DNA of 64,000 bases from Gigaspora margarita (lineage: Eukaryota; Glomeromycota; Glomeromycetes; Diversisporales; Gigasporaceae). A program made the translations under genes and the position numbers. The notes beneath the pieces were generated by a model that ran no database searches, was not told the origin of the DNA, and worked only from the letters and a program-made list of their open reading frames with translations. The DNA lies in assembly GCA_009809945.1 (NCBI GenBank), contig WTPW01000418.1:263697-327696 (forward strand). Direction: 5' to 3'. Shown here one piece after another: positions 45,541 to 56,682 of the stretch (the first letter of the stretch is position 1; the number at the start of each line of letters is the position of its first letter).

Positions 45541-45643
45541 TGATCCAATGATCCAAAATGGATGATTTTGGTGCCATTTGATTCGTCTCATTGAAATGAA
45601 TCAAATGTTACCAAAATCATCCAGTTTGGATCATTGGATCATA
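45541..45643. repeat. perfect-armed hairpin
   Basis: GATCCAATGATCC, then AAAATGGATGATTTTGGT, pairs with ACCAAAATCATCC and GGATCATTGGATC across a short centre (CATTGAAATG). Arms are about 45 bp. Confidence 0.75.
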
Positions 45644-45914
45644 AACCAGTTGACTGAAAATAACTGACCATGCCCATTCCTAGCTGGCACTACTAAATTA
45701 TGCTAAGTTCCAGTACATACGTACTTGTAATTTATTAATTGGGTATGTGTGAGAATTTTTTTTAACAATATCAGATAATAAGCTACCCTTGCATTGAGCG
45801 ATAGGAATGTTAAAATGCCTATAACCCGAAAATAAGTTATCCGGAAATATATGGTATGTAAAATGTTAATTAAATTATATAAATTGATTGGATATTAGTC
45901 ATGTAACTCTATAT

Positions 45915-47522
45915 AATAAATTGGAAACTTAGGTATAAAGACTATGGTTATCAGAAATAGCAGGTTATCAGATATTAATTTTGGAGCAGGCATGGTGGCT
46001 TGATTTTAAACTGATTATGACATGTTATCAGTTTTGACAGGATCAGTTTTGGGAGGGTCACTGTACTATGTTCTCAATAATTACCAATAAAAATCCACAT
46101 TTATATATTAAATTTGCTACATTTACTAAGGGGTTGGTTGTTGGTGATCTTAATAAATTTATAATCTTTTATACTATTAAAGGCAAAACTTAATGCTATT
46201 GCATATTATTATGTAGTAAATTGAATACAAAATAGTAAATACATTTTTCTCTTAATTATCCATATTGATATTATGATGTACATTATTTTTGAAATTATAT
46301 TATGCAAATATTAAACTTAGAACTATGAGTTAGCTACTGTATATATATACCTAAGTACTATCATTTAGTTAACTTAGTTTATATAGGGCTTATTAGTATG
46401 AAGGGTCTGTACCTTGATGTACTACTTACTTACCTAGTATTATAAGTATATTGCAACATATATTTTGTGCTACTTACTGTTTAAATAATTTTAAGTATTT
46501 ACAGCCTTTTAAATTTATTTCTAATCCATATCTACTAGAAGATCTGTACAATACAATTTATCTAAACCAAGTTACCAAGTTCTTTATGTAAGTAAAGAGG
46601 TGCGACTATATAAAAAATATCCCTATATGTGCACTTGATGTAAAAAATTATAAATATAATCACTAGAAATACGATTGCCAATAATTGCGATATATAAAGG
46701 ACCAAATTTTACTAAGCAAATTAACTTTATTACAATAAGTAAAGTTGTTTGAACAAACAAAATACACTCATAAAATTTCTGCCAAATCCGATAACTTTTT
46801 ATTGCGTTTATACGAATAAATTAAAAAATTTAATTTTTTTTTCGCTGAAACGTAAATAAAAACATATTACAAGCCTTTTCAACTTAGTGTGCTCATTAAA
46901 TCTCATCTTTTATAATCTGGGAATCAAAAATTAGAGTTTAGAATCAACATGCAAGTCAGTGATTGGCTGAAATAATATCATTTGATTTTATACCAAGTAT
47001 TATCAAATTTCTAATAAATTTTTCAAACATTCAACAAATATTTATAAACATCAGTGTGATCAGTTTCGATTATTAAAATTATTTATGATTGAAAATAGAT
47101 AGCGTTATAATGGAAGTTGTTTTGCAAGCTTTTTTTTCATGATTAGTAGGGTAAAAAGTCTGAATTTCTCAATATTATTCTGTCAAACTTATAGCCAATT
47201 TTTGTGTATTACTAACTATAGTATTGGAAAAATACAAATCAAAAAAACTTTTTATTTGTAAGCAAAATAATTAGACTTATTTTGCAAAAAGAAGCGCTAA
47301 AATTAGGGGATTTTGATGATATTGGAATGATAGATGAACTTCAGAGGCCATACTAAGTTGAAAAACACTGTAATAAAAAGGTATATATTTAGCTAAAAAT
47401 TTTAAAATAAGTTGCACTTTTATCTCCTGAATAATATTACTTACCACAAGAAGGCAGATTTGCTTAGTAAAATGTGAACCTTTATATCTAGCAACTATTA
47501 GCAACTATAAGTAATTATACAC
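45915..47522. repeat. long non-coding repeat block of the duplicated unit (copy 2)
   Basis: Matches 15585-18250 without the 1-kb foldback element, but with about 15 bp missing at that site. No frame conserved; the short open frames here are not shared in sequence with copy 1. Confidence 0.7.
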
Positions 47523-47689
47523 TAGGTTAACAGGAGCTGTTATATGTCCGGAACTGGATGTGGTCATATGGCGATGCAATTGGGTAGATCAAGTAGTACT
47601 AATCACATGGGCGGACAGACAGACAAAATTCAAGTCAGAGCTCTAGTACGTATGGTCACATGGCGGACAAAATTTGAACCGCACCAGGG
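47523..47689. other. start of a 2.8-kb insertion complex in unit 2
   Basis: GC-richer sequence with two copies of GGTCACATGGCGGA/GGTCATATGGCGAT. A 67-codon open frame over 47544-47747 crosses into the next element and is not credible as a gene. Confidence 0.4.
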
Positions 47690-48240
47690 TAGGGTGTCCA
47701 TGATTATGATGCGAGGATGGACAAATTATGCATGCGGCAAACTGTAAATTATGCAAATTATGCAAGCTTTTGGCTTAAAGTATGCACATATTATGCGTCA
47801 AATTATGCAAAATATGCAAAAAATTTATATAACTGCGTGAATACTCAGATATCTAAATAAGATATGAAAATTTTAAATACCATTTAGGTTTTTAACTTAT
47901 ATATTAATATATAGTATATGTGTACATAAACTGTTTAAAATTGATCAAAGAAAATTATTTAAAGCGCCATGATTGGTTATTTGTCCTATCTATATAGAGT
48001 TTGGAACCGATTTTATTTTTCATATGCTAACCGATCAAGCCAGTTTTAACTAGTGAAAAATACATCGGTTCCAAACCCTAGCTTTTTATTCTATTTTGAG
48101 CAATTTCATTGGTCACAAACTAGTACACTCATATTACGTGAAATGTCCCAAATTATGCAACTTTATGTGACGCATAATGCGTATGCGATACAGGTCAAAT
48201 TATGCGCATATCATACAGCATCATAATCCTGGACACCCTA
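47690..48240. mobile_element. hAT-like MITE, ATTATGCG-word, 551 bp
   Basis: The ends TAGGGTGTCCATGATTATG and complement TAGGGTGTCCAGGATTATG match 27349-27791 and 57022-57265. AATTATGC and ATTATGCGC words fill both ends. Flanks share only ACCAG. Its centre holds an 86-bp inverted structure (47995-48080; GTTTGGAACCGAT arms). Confidence 0.75.
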
Positions 48241-48393
48241 ACCAGAAGACTTAGGTAGCTATCCCACAAAAAATTGTTCACCCCCTAAAATTTTGGCCAA
48301 TTAAAATTTAAGATCAGGTGTAACGTGATAGTCAAAACAAACGTTTTATTTTTCTAAGTAAAAAGTGGCGTTTAAAACTAAAAACGCGTTATA

Positions 48394-49351
48394 CCGTATA
48401 AGCGCGAAATAACGGGCCGGGCGTTATTTCGAAATCCGGACACCCCCAAAATAACATTTAGTGTCTCGAATTAACGCCCATGCGCGTCCCGAATTAACGC
48501 GCCCCAGATATAACCGGTAATTGATTCGTGCGGCAATTCAACTGCATCGTTGACATGGGCCATAAAAACTTAGTATTTATAGCTGTTCTTATCTATATAG
48601 TAAAAAATTTACCGAATGATTATTTTGCCGCTTCAATAAGTTTTTGATTTTTGGTAATGCAATATCTTGTTATTTACAGCTGATTCGAAAATTAGTGGGA
48701 CATTTGAAAAATTTTCTTGTTTTTGAAACCTTTCGGTTTCGTCTTATGAAACATCTAACTCTTCGGAAACCATGTCACAGTCTTCGGAACTTCGGTCCGA
48801 TAATGGTGATGCGATTTCCGAAGAGTTAGATGATTCATCCGAAAGGTTTCAAAAACGAGAAAATTTTCAAGTGTCCAACTAATTTTCAAATCATCTGTAA
48901 TATAAGTGATAAGGTTAAATAAAATTCGAGCCAATCATTTATGTGAGATTGGATAATTATTAAGAATAAAAGTGACTACTGTATTTGATCAGAAATTATA
49001 AGCCCGATTATGAATTTCTTATGAGTGCTAATGAATTTTTGTATGCATATAACCTAGTTGCTTATAAATGTCTGTACATATGCACCTGATTACTTATAAA
49101 TTTAGTACACTTATTATAATTTTATACGCTTAGATGATTTATCACTTTGTTACCCCCTTTATAGTTTTTAAATATATATTTATGAAACAATATTTTTAGG
49201 TCTTATTATGCAAGTTGCATGCGCGTTATTTTAAAAATCTTTGACTCCGAAAATCAGTTCTTATTTCGAAATAACGCGCATGCGCGTACTCGAAATAACG
49301 CGCCGGTCAATCAATTAACGCGCAGGGGAGCGTTATTTCGCGCTTGTACGG
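48394..49351. mobile_element. TA-target element, CCGTAT family, 958 bp
   Basis: The left end CCGTATAAGCGCGAAATAAC and the complement of the right end (CCGTACAAGCGCGAAATAAC) are inverted, TA on both sides. AATAACGCGC and TTAACGCGC words crowd both ends. Inside are a long hairpin (48671-48899) and, at about 48905-49195, a fragment of the TAGTGATGGGCAA hAT (TGATAAGGTTAAATAAA). No transposase frame. Confidence 0.8.
48671..48899. repeat. long hairpin within the CCGTAT element
   Basis: The left arm GATTCGAAAATTAGTGGGAC and continuing GAAACCTTTCGG pairs with the right arm's complement (GATTTGAAAATTAGTTGGAC) over about 95 bp. TCTTCGGAA words lie in the centre. Confidence 0.8.
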
Positions 49352-49693
49352 TAGTTGGGTTAGGGCGAGAACAGCGTAGGGTTAAGATGATCTATTAGTA
49401 AAATTTCACGAGGAACATTTTTAATTAGGCCGCAGAAGATGGTTTCCTAATTAAAAATTAAGCTATTTGTGTTTTTTTGTAAAAAGGTGGCTTCGTTTCG
49501 AATTTTACGTTACACCTGATCCTGAAATTCGATTGGCCAATATTACAGGGGGTGAACAATTTTTTGTGGGAGAGCAAGGGGCGTTCTAACCAGAACGGCA
49601 CAGGGTCTAGACACTTTTGCAGTAACGTGACGTGGCGCATGAGAATTAACCAATTGGAGAACGTAAATTTTGATCTTCCCGGATCAGTCCGAC

Positions 49694-50035
49694 CAGAGAC
49701 CGTAAAAATTTGTATATAAATTAATACAAATTAATGCAAATTTAGATTGATTATGCAAATTAAAACAAATTTTTAAGAGTAAAATTCACGTGTATTCTAT
49801 AGATTTGATTGGCTAATAATGTCGGATAGTGTGTTGAATTAAGTTTCCGAAAGAGAAAATGAATGAACATAAAAGACGAGCAAGGTTAGAACAAAATTTT
49901 TGAGTAAATTTTTGTGTTTTCCGAAACAAATCGCAAATTAATATAAAGTTAAAATCTTATTACAAATTAATACAAATTTTTGCAATAACGCAAATAAAGA
50001 TTTTGTATAACACAAAAAATTTTTACGGGTCTCTG
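49694..50035. mobile_element. hAT-like MITE, CAGAGACC ends
   Basis: CAGAGACCGTAAAAATTTG at the left and complement CAGAGACCCGTAAAAATTT at the right are inverted. The 8-bp duplication AGTCCGAC (49686-49693, 50036-50043) is perfect. ACAAATTAATAC words fill the interior. The host sequence on either side (CCGGATCAGTCCGAC) is itself a repeat, also near 28855. Confidence 0.88.
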
Positions 50036-50043
50036 AGTCCGAC

Positions 50044-50342
50044 ATCAAAACAAAACACGTGCACAAGAAGAAAAAAGAGAAAAGAGCGAAAATACTCGAA
50101 AACTAGTGTTTAAAACGTCCTTGAAAGCTACATAAAAATGCCCGGAACGCGATTTTACTTATAGATAGTGGCCTTTTAAGTCTATATATACGAACCCTAA
50201 CCCTAACCTTAACATAAATCCAAAAAGTTTATCCGAATTACGCCACACCACGTGATGGTCACGTTACTGCAAAGGCCCAAAATTTGGCTATTGATCAGAA
50301 AAGGAGGGTCCTCCGCTCCGCTCCGGACAATAATTGTCATTT
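50044..50342. other. end of the 2.8-kb insertion complex
   Basis: Contains CGAACCCTAACCCTAACC and CTCCGCTCCGCTCCGGAC. No gene. Unit 1 homology resumes near 50343. Confidence 0.45.
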
Positions 50343-50967
50343 GTAAGATGAATTTTAATGTTAATATTATCTAAAAATTCTAAAAAAAAATATAACAATG
50401 ATTATAATTTTGACTTTATAATGTATTTTTAATATTAAAAAATGGTAACATATTTTATTGTGATTATATAGAGGTTGTGATCGTATAGGGATGGTGATAG
50501 AGGGGGGACAACTGTATAAGAAAGCGGAATGAATAACTAAATTTGTATATGTGGCAAGTTATATACTTGTATTTAGAAAGTATACTTAAATACTAAATGA
50601 TCAATAAAACTTATAATCATATATAGTAAACGTAACACAAAAAATTTTAGTATCTGCTCTAAATTTGACCTTCAAGTATCTATTTTCCAGGTTTTAATCT
50701 AGACAAACAAATCAGTATCCCATTAATCAAAAAAAAAACTTTCTAAAAAATGATAAGTTACAAAGAGCACAACAAAGAATGCAAAATGGAAAAAGAGAAG
50801 TAATCCAGAAAAATCCAATAGAAAATTAAAAAAAAAGGCTGCAATAAAAAAAGAAAGAACATTCGCAAAAAATTAAAATACTATATAGTAATTCTTTATA
50901 TATAAATTTAGATATCACTAAAAAAGTTCTATTTTTGATATATTGATATGTAAATTATCTTTATAAG

Positions 50968-51677
50968 TAGAGGTTGTACCCGAAATAAATTTCAAATTCC
51001 GGATAACCCGCCCGTTTACCAGATTATTACCGGGTCACAAACCGGATTGTTTTAAAAAATCCGGGTTACCCGGGTGACCCGGTTGACCCGGTTTGTTTGA
51101 TTGGCTAATGCAAAATTGAGGTAGCTCTTAAGGGTATGTAATTTTTTTAAGTAAATCTAGAGGTTGTACCCGTTAAAAATTAGCTCCGGGTTACTCACCC
51201 GTTTACAACATTATAAACTGGTCATCTTAATAATCCGGGTAACCCAGTTTTTTTTTTGATTGGTTAATGCAAAATCATAAATTCTCTTATATGCATTTTT
51301 TTAAAAAACTACGTATAATGATAATGGTAACTGATAAATTTATTTAATTTTTATGTATAAAATTTAATATATAAGTTTAACCGGCCTAAAAATCATTCGG
51401 CAAATTTTACAGGTGCCCCGAGAATCATGATAATAGCTGTAATATAATCAGTTTATTCTCCAACGGCTAGAGGCCGTCGGAAAATAAACTGGGTTTAAAT
51501 AATAAAATTTAAAATGACCTCACTCCCAACGGACATACGTACTGTACATACGTTTGTACGTCACATTATCATGCTCATGGATAATTAATCCGGGTCACCC
51601 GGTTAACGATAGCTATGACCCGGTTGACAGGTGTTAACCGGGTTACCCGGGTAACACTTATACGGGTACAAGCTCTA
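50968..51677. mobile_element. hAT-like element, CCGGGTTACCCGG-word, duplicated left end
   Basis: TAGAGGTTGTACCCG at the left and complement TAGAGCTTGTACCCG at the right are inverted. TTTATAAG is duplicated perfectly (50960-50967, 51678-51685), while unit 1 has TTGATATG once at about 24617. ACCCGGGT, GACCCGGTTGACCCGG and similar words fill both ends. At 51161 a second left end (TAGAGGTTGTACCCGTTAAA) starts a diverged repeat of the first 195 bp. A hairpin around TTTATTCTCCAACGGC is at about 51450-51495. Confidence 0.88.
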
Positions 51678-52324
51678 TTTATAAGTCATAATTCTCCAAG
51701 TAAAAAACTATCATTTTTTTAATAGATATTGGAAGTTAAACTGCTTTTTAAAAAAAAATTAAGGTGTTTTGGGTTGATTAGGTCGGATATTAGATTATTT
51801 CAATAATTTAGAAAAAAATCTTTTCCTGGGGACTTTTACTATTCGAATTCTTAGATGCGCCTTCCTTTATTACCAGTAGTAAAAAAATTGAAGTCACATT
51901 CATTCATTAAAGTTTTTTTTTATTAATGATTTTTTTTTATAAATTTTATTTATAAATTAATACTACATATTTTTTTGAAGGCTAGGTTATAATATTATAA
52001 ATAAAGTCTCGCAATTACGCAGTTCTAATTGGTTTACCTGGCCAATATTTCTTTTTTATAACAATTGATAACAAAATGCAAATAACAATGCTAAAAACAA
52101 TACCAACAGCTATACCAACAATCTTTATTACATTGTTAATATTCGATCCGTTGTTAATACCCGACCCATTGTTAATACTCGATCNANTNTNACAAGTTGA
52201 NTTNCNAGGTGTAAANGTAGTNNCCCATGNTTTGCACGGCATATCTAGTAAATAAATGCGAGAGTTCATTTCACTTGNCGGTGCTGAATTACCAGTAATA
52301 TTTCCTATTATTATTTGTTATAAT

Positions 52325-52817
52325 TAAGGATAGAAATCATATAGTCATTAGTCGATTAGTCGACGATTAGTCGACTAATCGACTAAATTTTTTCATAGTC
52401 AGTCGATCGATTAGTCGATTAGTCGATTAGTCGATTAGTTGATTAGTCGATTAGTTGACTAGTTGATTAGTCGATTAGTCAATTAGTCGATTAGTTGATT
52501 AGTCGATTAGTCGACTAGTCGATTAGTCGATTAGTCGACTAATCGATTAGTCGANTAATCGACGAGTCGATTAGTTGACTAATCGATTAGTTGATTAATT
52601 GATTAGTCAATTAATCAATTAGTCGATTAGATTAATCATCTATTTCATATTTTCATTACTATATTTCTGGTATTCATTTTTTTTTTTGTATATTTATTGA
52701 CTAGCCAATTAATCAACTAATCGATTAATCGATTAGTCGATTTTTAGTCAGTCGATGACTAACAGTTTTAGTCGACTAACTAATCGACTAAAAATTTTTA
52801 ACCGATTCCTATCCTTA
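52325..52817. mobile_element. hAT-like element made of TCGATTAG words, in kelch intron 5
   Basis: TAAGGATAGAAATC at the left and complement TAAGGATAGGAATC at the right are inverted. GTTATAAT is duplicated perfectly (52317-52324, 52818-52825), and kelch copy 1 keeps it single at 25290-25297. Most of the 493 bp is TCGATTAG/TCGACTAA repeats, themselves palindromic. One N at about 52555. Confidence 0.9.
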
Positions 52818-52878
52818 GTTATAATATAGTAAAATATTAATTTTATTAGAAACAAATAACGATAATAATAATAAGGCC

Positions 52879-53065
52879 AATTCTATTTTGACCCGAGTAA
52901 AAGTGACCCTCTCTTAGAATTAGGGTTAGTGATAATAGCCAGAATTATGTTAATGCTGACTAGGGGTTTTTAATATAAAAACACAACTATTATTAACATA
53001 ATTCCGGCCCAAAATAACTCTAAATTATAAGAGGGGGTCACTTTGACCCGGGTCAAAATAAAATT
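52879..53065. mobile_element. MITE inside kelch intron 5 (copy 2)
   Basis: Orthologous to 25351-25556, with about 20 bp deleted in the left arm. Ends AATTCTATTTTGACCC and complement (AATTTTATTTTGACCC). Confidence 0.75.
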
Positions 53066-54529
53066 TCACTGATAATAAATATATATAATCACCAAAAGCG
53101 ACAATGATATAATTTTTGTATAAATTAGCAGTATGAACAGCTAATGGAGGTGGTTTACTTCCAAAGTAATTAGCTCAGAATATTCATAAGTTTCAGTTGT
53201 AATATTTAGCGACACAAACGCTGGCGTAACAGCAGTAAGATTGTAACCATAATCTAAGATAATAATTAATTAATATTAGATCTATTTAATTAAGAATAGA
53301 TTACAAGTGTCTTACTTGAGTTTCCGCCTATTATAATAATTTCGTTATTATCTGAGGTCAATGTTGCAGTATGTGCTACTCGAGGTTGAATAATAATTGA
53401 TTATCTCGTAAAACTGCATACTTATATATTATGAAGATTTTTCACAATTATTATAATTATCTTGTTTTAAAGAAAGAAGAGTCAAACGTGTACCTTGGAT
53501 GACCAAGTTGATGAAATCGTATCGAACACAGAAATCTATTGGGTGTTTAAAAATCCCAATCCACATTTTATACATAATATATGAAATTTGATATTTCTAA
53601 ATTATGTGAAAATAACTCACATTTCCCATATCTATTAATTCCGCAACAAGTCCAGGTTGAGTCTGAGAGACACCACCAATGTAAAGAATCTTACTATTTG
53701 AAAGCAATACTGGAGCAGCATGACTTTGAGGCAAAGGAGCATTGGCTGCATTAATCTTATTCCATGATAACAATACTGTATCAAAAGTGTATAAGTCATT
53801 ATAACATATGAACGTAGGTGATCCTGTGTCTATTTGCACTCTCCCTCCAAATATGTATATTATTCTATTCTCATCTATAATAGTTGATGTTGATCTACGT
53901 CTAGTCGGTGACATCCCTATTTGAGGGTATGACCAAAATTTCGCATCTGGCTGGTAAAAATAAATTAATTTATCTGATGTATTGTACGTTTTACTTATTT
54001 CTTCTATCATTAATGTTTGATTAGAAGTTACAGTTATATTATTATCAATTTTATTAAGAAGTGTGAGATCTTGCTGTACACCTCCAATGAGATACACATC
54101 CTTTCTATTAGGTCCTCCGAGCACTGCGGTACCTAATTGTTATATGTATATTAAGTTTTTTTTTATGATATATATTAAATTTAAAATATCAAGTCTAACG
54201 GGCTAACCTTTTTCATTTCCGTATTTCATTCGTGCAGAAGTATTAGAAAGATCTACATACGGAGGATTACTAGTAGAGAATTGAGATAAAAGACTTAGAG
54301 AAAAAACTTCATCTGATAAGTTATATACTCTTATTGGACTCTTAATTGGATTTGTAGATGAAATAAAACGAGATCCTCCCATAAAATAGATAATATCGTC
54401 AACTATTATTGCTACATGACCTGCTCGAGCTTCCGGTACAAAATCAGCATTTCCGAAAATCTTTAATGTAAAAATAATTATAAAAAAATAAATTTACTTG
54501 ATTTTATTTTTAGACCCCACATTTTAACC

Positions 54530-54712
54530 ATAATAAATCAAGTAAAATTTAAAATCGATAAATTTGTATTAAAACTATGTCAAGTCTTGAATTCTGTTTT
54601 TACGGGTACTTTGTATATCCTTAGTAGGAATGGTTGTTCCATGCGGAATATTCTTTTAGTATTACTATTTTCGTGTTAATAAAGTTGAGCGAATAAATTC
54701 CATGGTTCATAC
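54530..54712. other. upstream flank of kelch copy 2
   Basis: Matches about 27020-27215 with small indels. Homology breaks at 54712 and resumes at 56749. Confidence 0.55.
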
Positions 54713-55116
54713 CAGGAACGTAGTACGAAGTACGAAGTGGATCGAGCTTTGCGTTCGTCGGCAAAATCTGGAATCTGATTGGACACCCTCATAATTTACG
54801 AATGTCAGCTGATCTAATATAGCTAAGCCAGGATACTTGCAGCAATCCAGTCAAATCCGGTTATGAAGCTGTAAATCCCAACTGAGCATATCGATATAGC
54901 AAGCTAATACCTCGTATGAATATTGTAACCATTGTATGGTACTTTCATGCTGAGTTTAACTCCGATGGTTTACGTTAGAAGACCACATGAATTAGGATAA
55001 GATACGGATATTAATAATTGATTAGAAATGTATTTTAAAAAGAATGTATATTTATGTTTTCTTAATTTAAGGAGAGCATACATTAGATGCATAGTTGATG
55101 AACAAAGGGTGGGACC

Positions 55117-56095
55117 TAGTGATGGGCAAATCCCGATTTTTTTAAAAATCCCGCGCGGGATCCGCGCGGGATTCGCGGGATTTGTGGAATCGAATAGAGT
55201 TTCTGGATTTTTCATGATTAATAAATATATATATATATATATATATATCTTCACGAGGAATGTAATTTCTCGTTAAAATAATAATCATTTCTTATAAATC
55301 TTACAGCATTATCACAAATAAAAATGCTTATATAGAATTTACCTACTTTTAAATCTTATATTTATTAAATTCATCAATTCAGATTTGCCTTAATTTTATC
55401 AATTTTTTTAAAATATTATTATATAAATACATATTTAAAAATTATAATGGTAACTAAGCGATCAAATCATAAGCGTATAAAAATTTATAAGTAGTCAGGT
55501 GTATAATCAGGTATAAATGTATTAAAATTTATAAGTGATCAAGTACTGTGCATACGTACAAAAATTTATAACTAGGTTATATACATACAAAAATTCATAA
55601 ACGACTCATAAAAAATTCATAATCGAGCTTATAATTTCTAATCAAATAGTCAATAATCATCTAAATCACATAAATGATTGGCTCGAATTTATTTAACCTT
55701 ATCACTCATATGAAATAATCACTGAAATTGGAGATTTTCGCCCATATGGTACACAATATTCTTAGTGTATTATTTTATGCAAGAAATTAAAAGTCTAGAT
55801 TCCCATTTTATTAATAATGACAATTTAAAAAATTTATTTCAACGTACAGTTTGCGCATTATCTCTGTACGTACTTGTATATGTGGAACGAGAAATAAATA
55901 AAAAGTTAATGCGTGCATAATATTTTTATGCAAGTACATCAAGTACTGATTAGGAATTGGCCCACTTATGTTAAAGCAGGCCAGATGTTTTGTTAATGCT
56001 GGCCAGATGATATGCTAATGTAGGCCAGATAATCATATTAAAAATCCCGCGCGGGAGTTTTAAATCCCGCGCATCCCGCGCGTTGCCCATCACTA
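55117..56095. mobile_element. hAT-like element, CCCGCGCGGG-word, intact ends
   Basis: TAGTGATGGGCAA ends are perfectly inverted. GTGGGACC is duplicated perfectly (55109-55116, 56096-56103). CCCGCGCGGGATCCGCGCGGG-like words at the left (55149-55180) and right (56046-56085) are the most GC-rich DNA of the window. The interior is AT-rich; GGCCAGAT is repeated near 55980-56030. The best-preserved family member (decayed copy 40018-45524, fragment 48905-49195). No transposase. Confidence 0.92.
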
Positions 56096-56255
56096 GTGGG
56101 ACCAACCATTTATATAAATTCTAAATCTCAGATAAGTTTACACTCCAACAACTACGACTACACCACTACTAATACGCTTACACCGTTACTACTGTACTAC
56201 GTATTACGCTTCTTGAGTAACGCCCATATAATTAAGCCACTAAGAATACATAATA

Positions 56256-56504
56256 ATGCCTAATACTAGAAAGGTAAGATTAACATGGCTATGGCGATAC
56301 AATTATGGACAACTTTACGAATTTTACAATACGGAAGTGAGAGGAAGGGAAAAAATTATTCGTTACAGTATAATGATTGCTTATATTATAATCGCTTTCA
56401 TATTTTGCTATGATAGCATTTCTAACTGCTCAGTTGCTGGATTCATGCATAGAAACACGTTACAGCAAATAAATTCAGTACTAAAAATCAGCATTTGTAC
56501 CTAA
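56256..56504 (+). CDS. uncharacterised 82-residue open frame, one membrane segment
   Basis: ATG-initiated. The N-terminus is basic and aromatic (TWLWRYNYGQLYEFYN) and is followed by a hydrophobic segment (MIAYIIIAFIFCYDSI). No family recognised. It lies inside the CAGGAACG-family insertion, so it may be a piece of that element's gene. AGGTAAG at codons 6-8 could instead be a splice donor. Composition is more protein-like than most chance frames here, but no second copy exists to test conservation. Confidence 0.3.
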   Translation: MPNTRKVRLTWLWRYNYGQLYEFYNTEVRGREKIIRYSIMIAYIIIAFIFCYDSISNCSVAGFMHRNTLQQINSVLKISICT

Positions 56505-56570
56505 ACTCCACCGATAAAAGAACTTGTCACTTTGTGGCAATATAGAAACATTCGAATTTTGCATATGTTA

Positions 56571-56682
56571 CCGTGTTGTTGCATAATAACGCTCATGAGC
56601 ATTATTTAAAATTATTCCTTAATTAAGCTTAATCTAGGCAAAATTTGAAATTATACCCCTTGCGTCATTTTGCGAAATACAG
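56571..56682. mobile_element. minimal TA-target MITE, CCGTAT family
   Basis: CCGTGTTGTTGCATAATAAC at the left and complement CTGTATTTCGCAAAATGAC at the right, TA flanks, 112 bp. Homologous in reverse complement to 37943-38058. Confidence 0.7.

Larger units (their letters stand above)
39966..45682. mobile_element. 5.7-kb composite hAT-like element
   Basis: The left end TAGGGATAGGCACAGTCAGT and the complement of the right end (TAGGAATGGGCATGGTCAGT) are inverted, with agreement through CAGTTATTTTCAGT. Flanks GCCAGTAC (39958-39965) and GCTGGCAC (45683-45690) differ by three transitions. Nearly all of its length is a second hAT (40018-45524) and that element's own insertions. Inside its right end lies the hairpin at 45541-45643. 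Confidence 0.65.
48251..49585. mobile_element. long-TIR element, TCCCACAAAAAATTG ends, interrupted
   Basis: GCTATCCCACAAAAAATTG near the left end and the complement GCTCTCCCACAAAAAATTG at the right begin arms of more than 70 bp that include AGATCAGGTGTAACGT. The family member at 57005-57653 shares these arms and an inner AAAATTTCACGAGGAAC motif. The TA-target element 48394-49351 lies inside. Target duplication not resolved. Confidence 0.65.
52015..54522 (-). pseudogene. kelch-repeat gene, copy 2 (several frameshifts)
   Basis: Paralogue of 25111-27013 with the same six-exon plan: 54208-54522, 53621-54132, 53494-53535, 53316-53420, 53093-53253 and 52015-52304. Exon 2 is intact and about 90% identical in protein to copy 1 (VYLIGGV, YIFGGRV, ILYIGGVS). 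Exon 6 keeps the natural end: propeller closure, a Cys-containing segment, an Asn/Gly-Ser linker, a membrane helix (IVGIAVGIVFSIVICILLSI) and a short basic tail. Three exons differ from copy 1 by one base: a T-run in the leader (exon 1), exon 4 (105 against 106 bp) and exon 5 (161 against 162 bp). All three would break the frame. A run of N bases lies in exon 6 exactly where copy 1 has its 10-bp loss. Intron 5 holds a MITE and a hAT. Confidence 0.75.

Noticed and set aside
47544-47747. 67-codon plus-strand frame
   Set aside because: Crosses the boundary into the hAT at 47690 and is read partly from its ATTATGC words.
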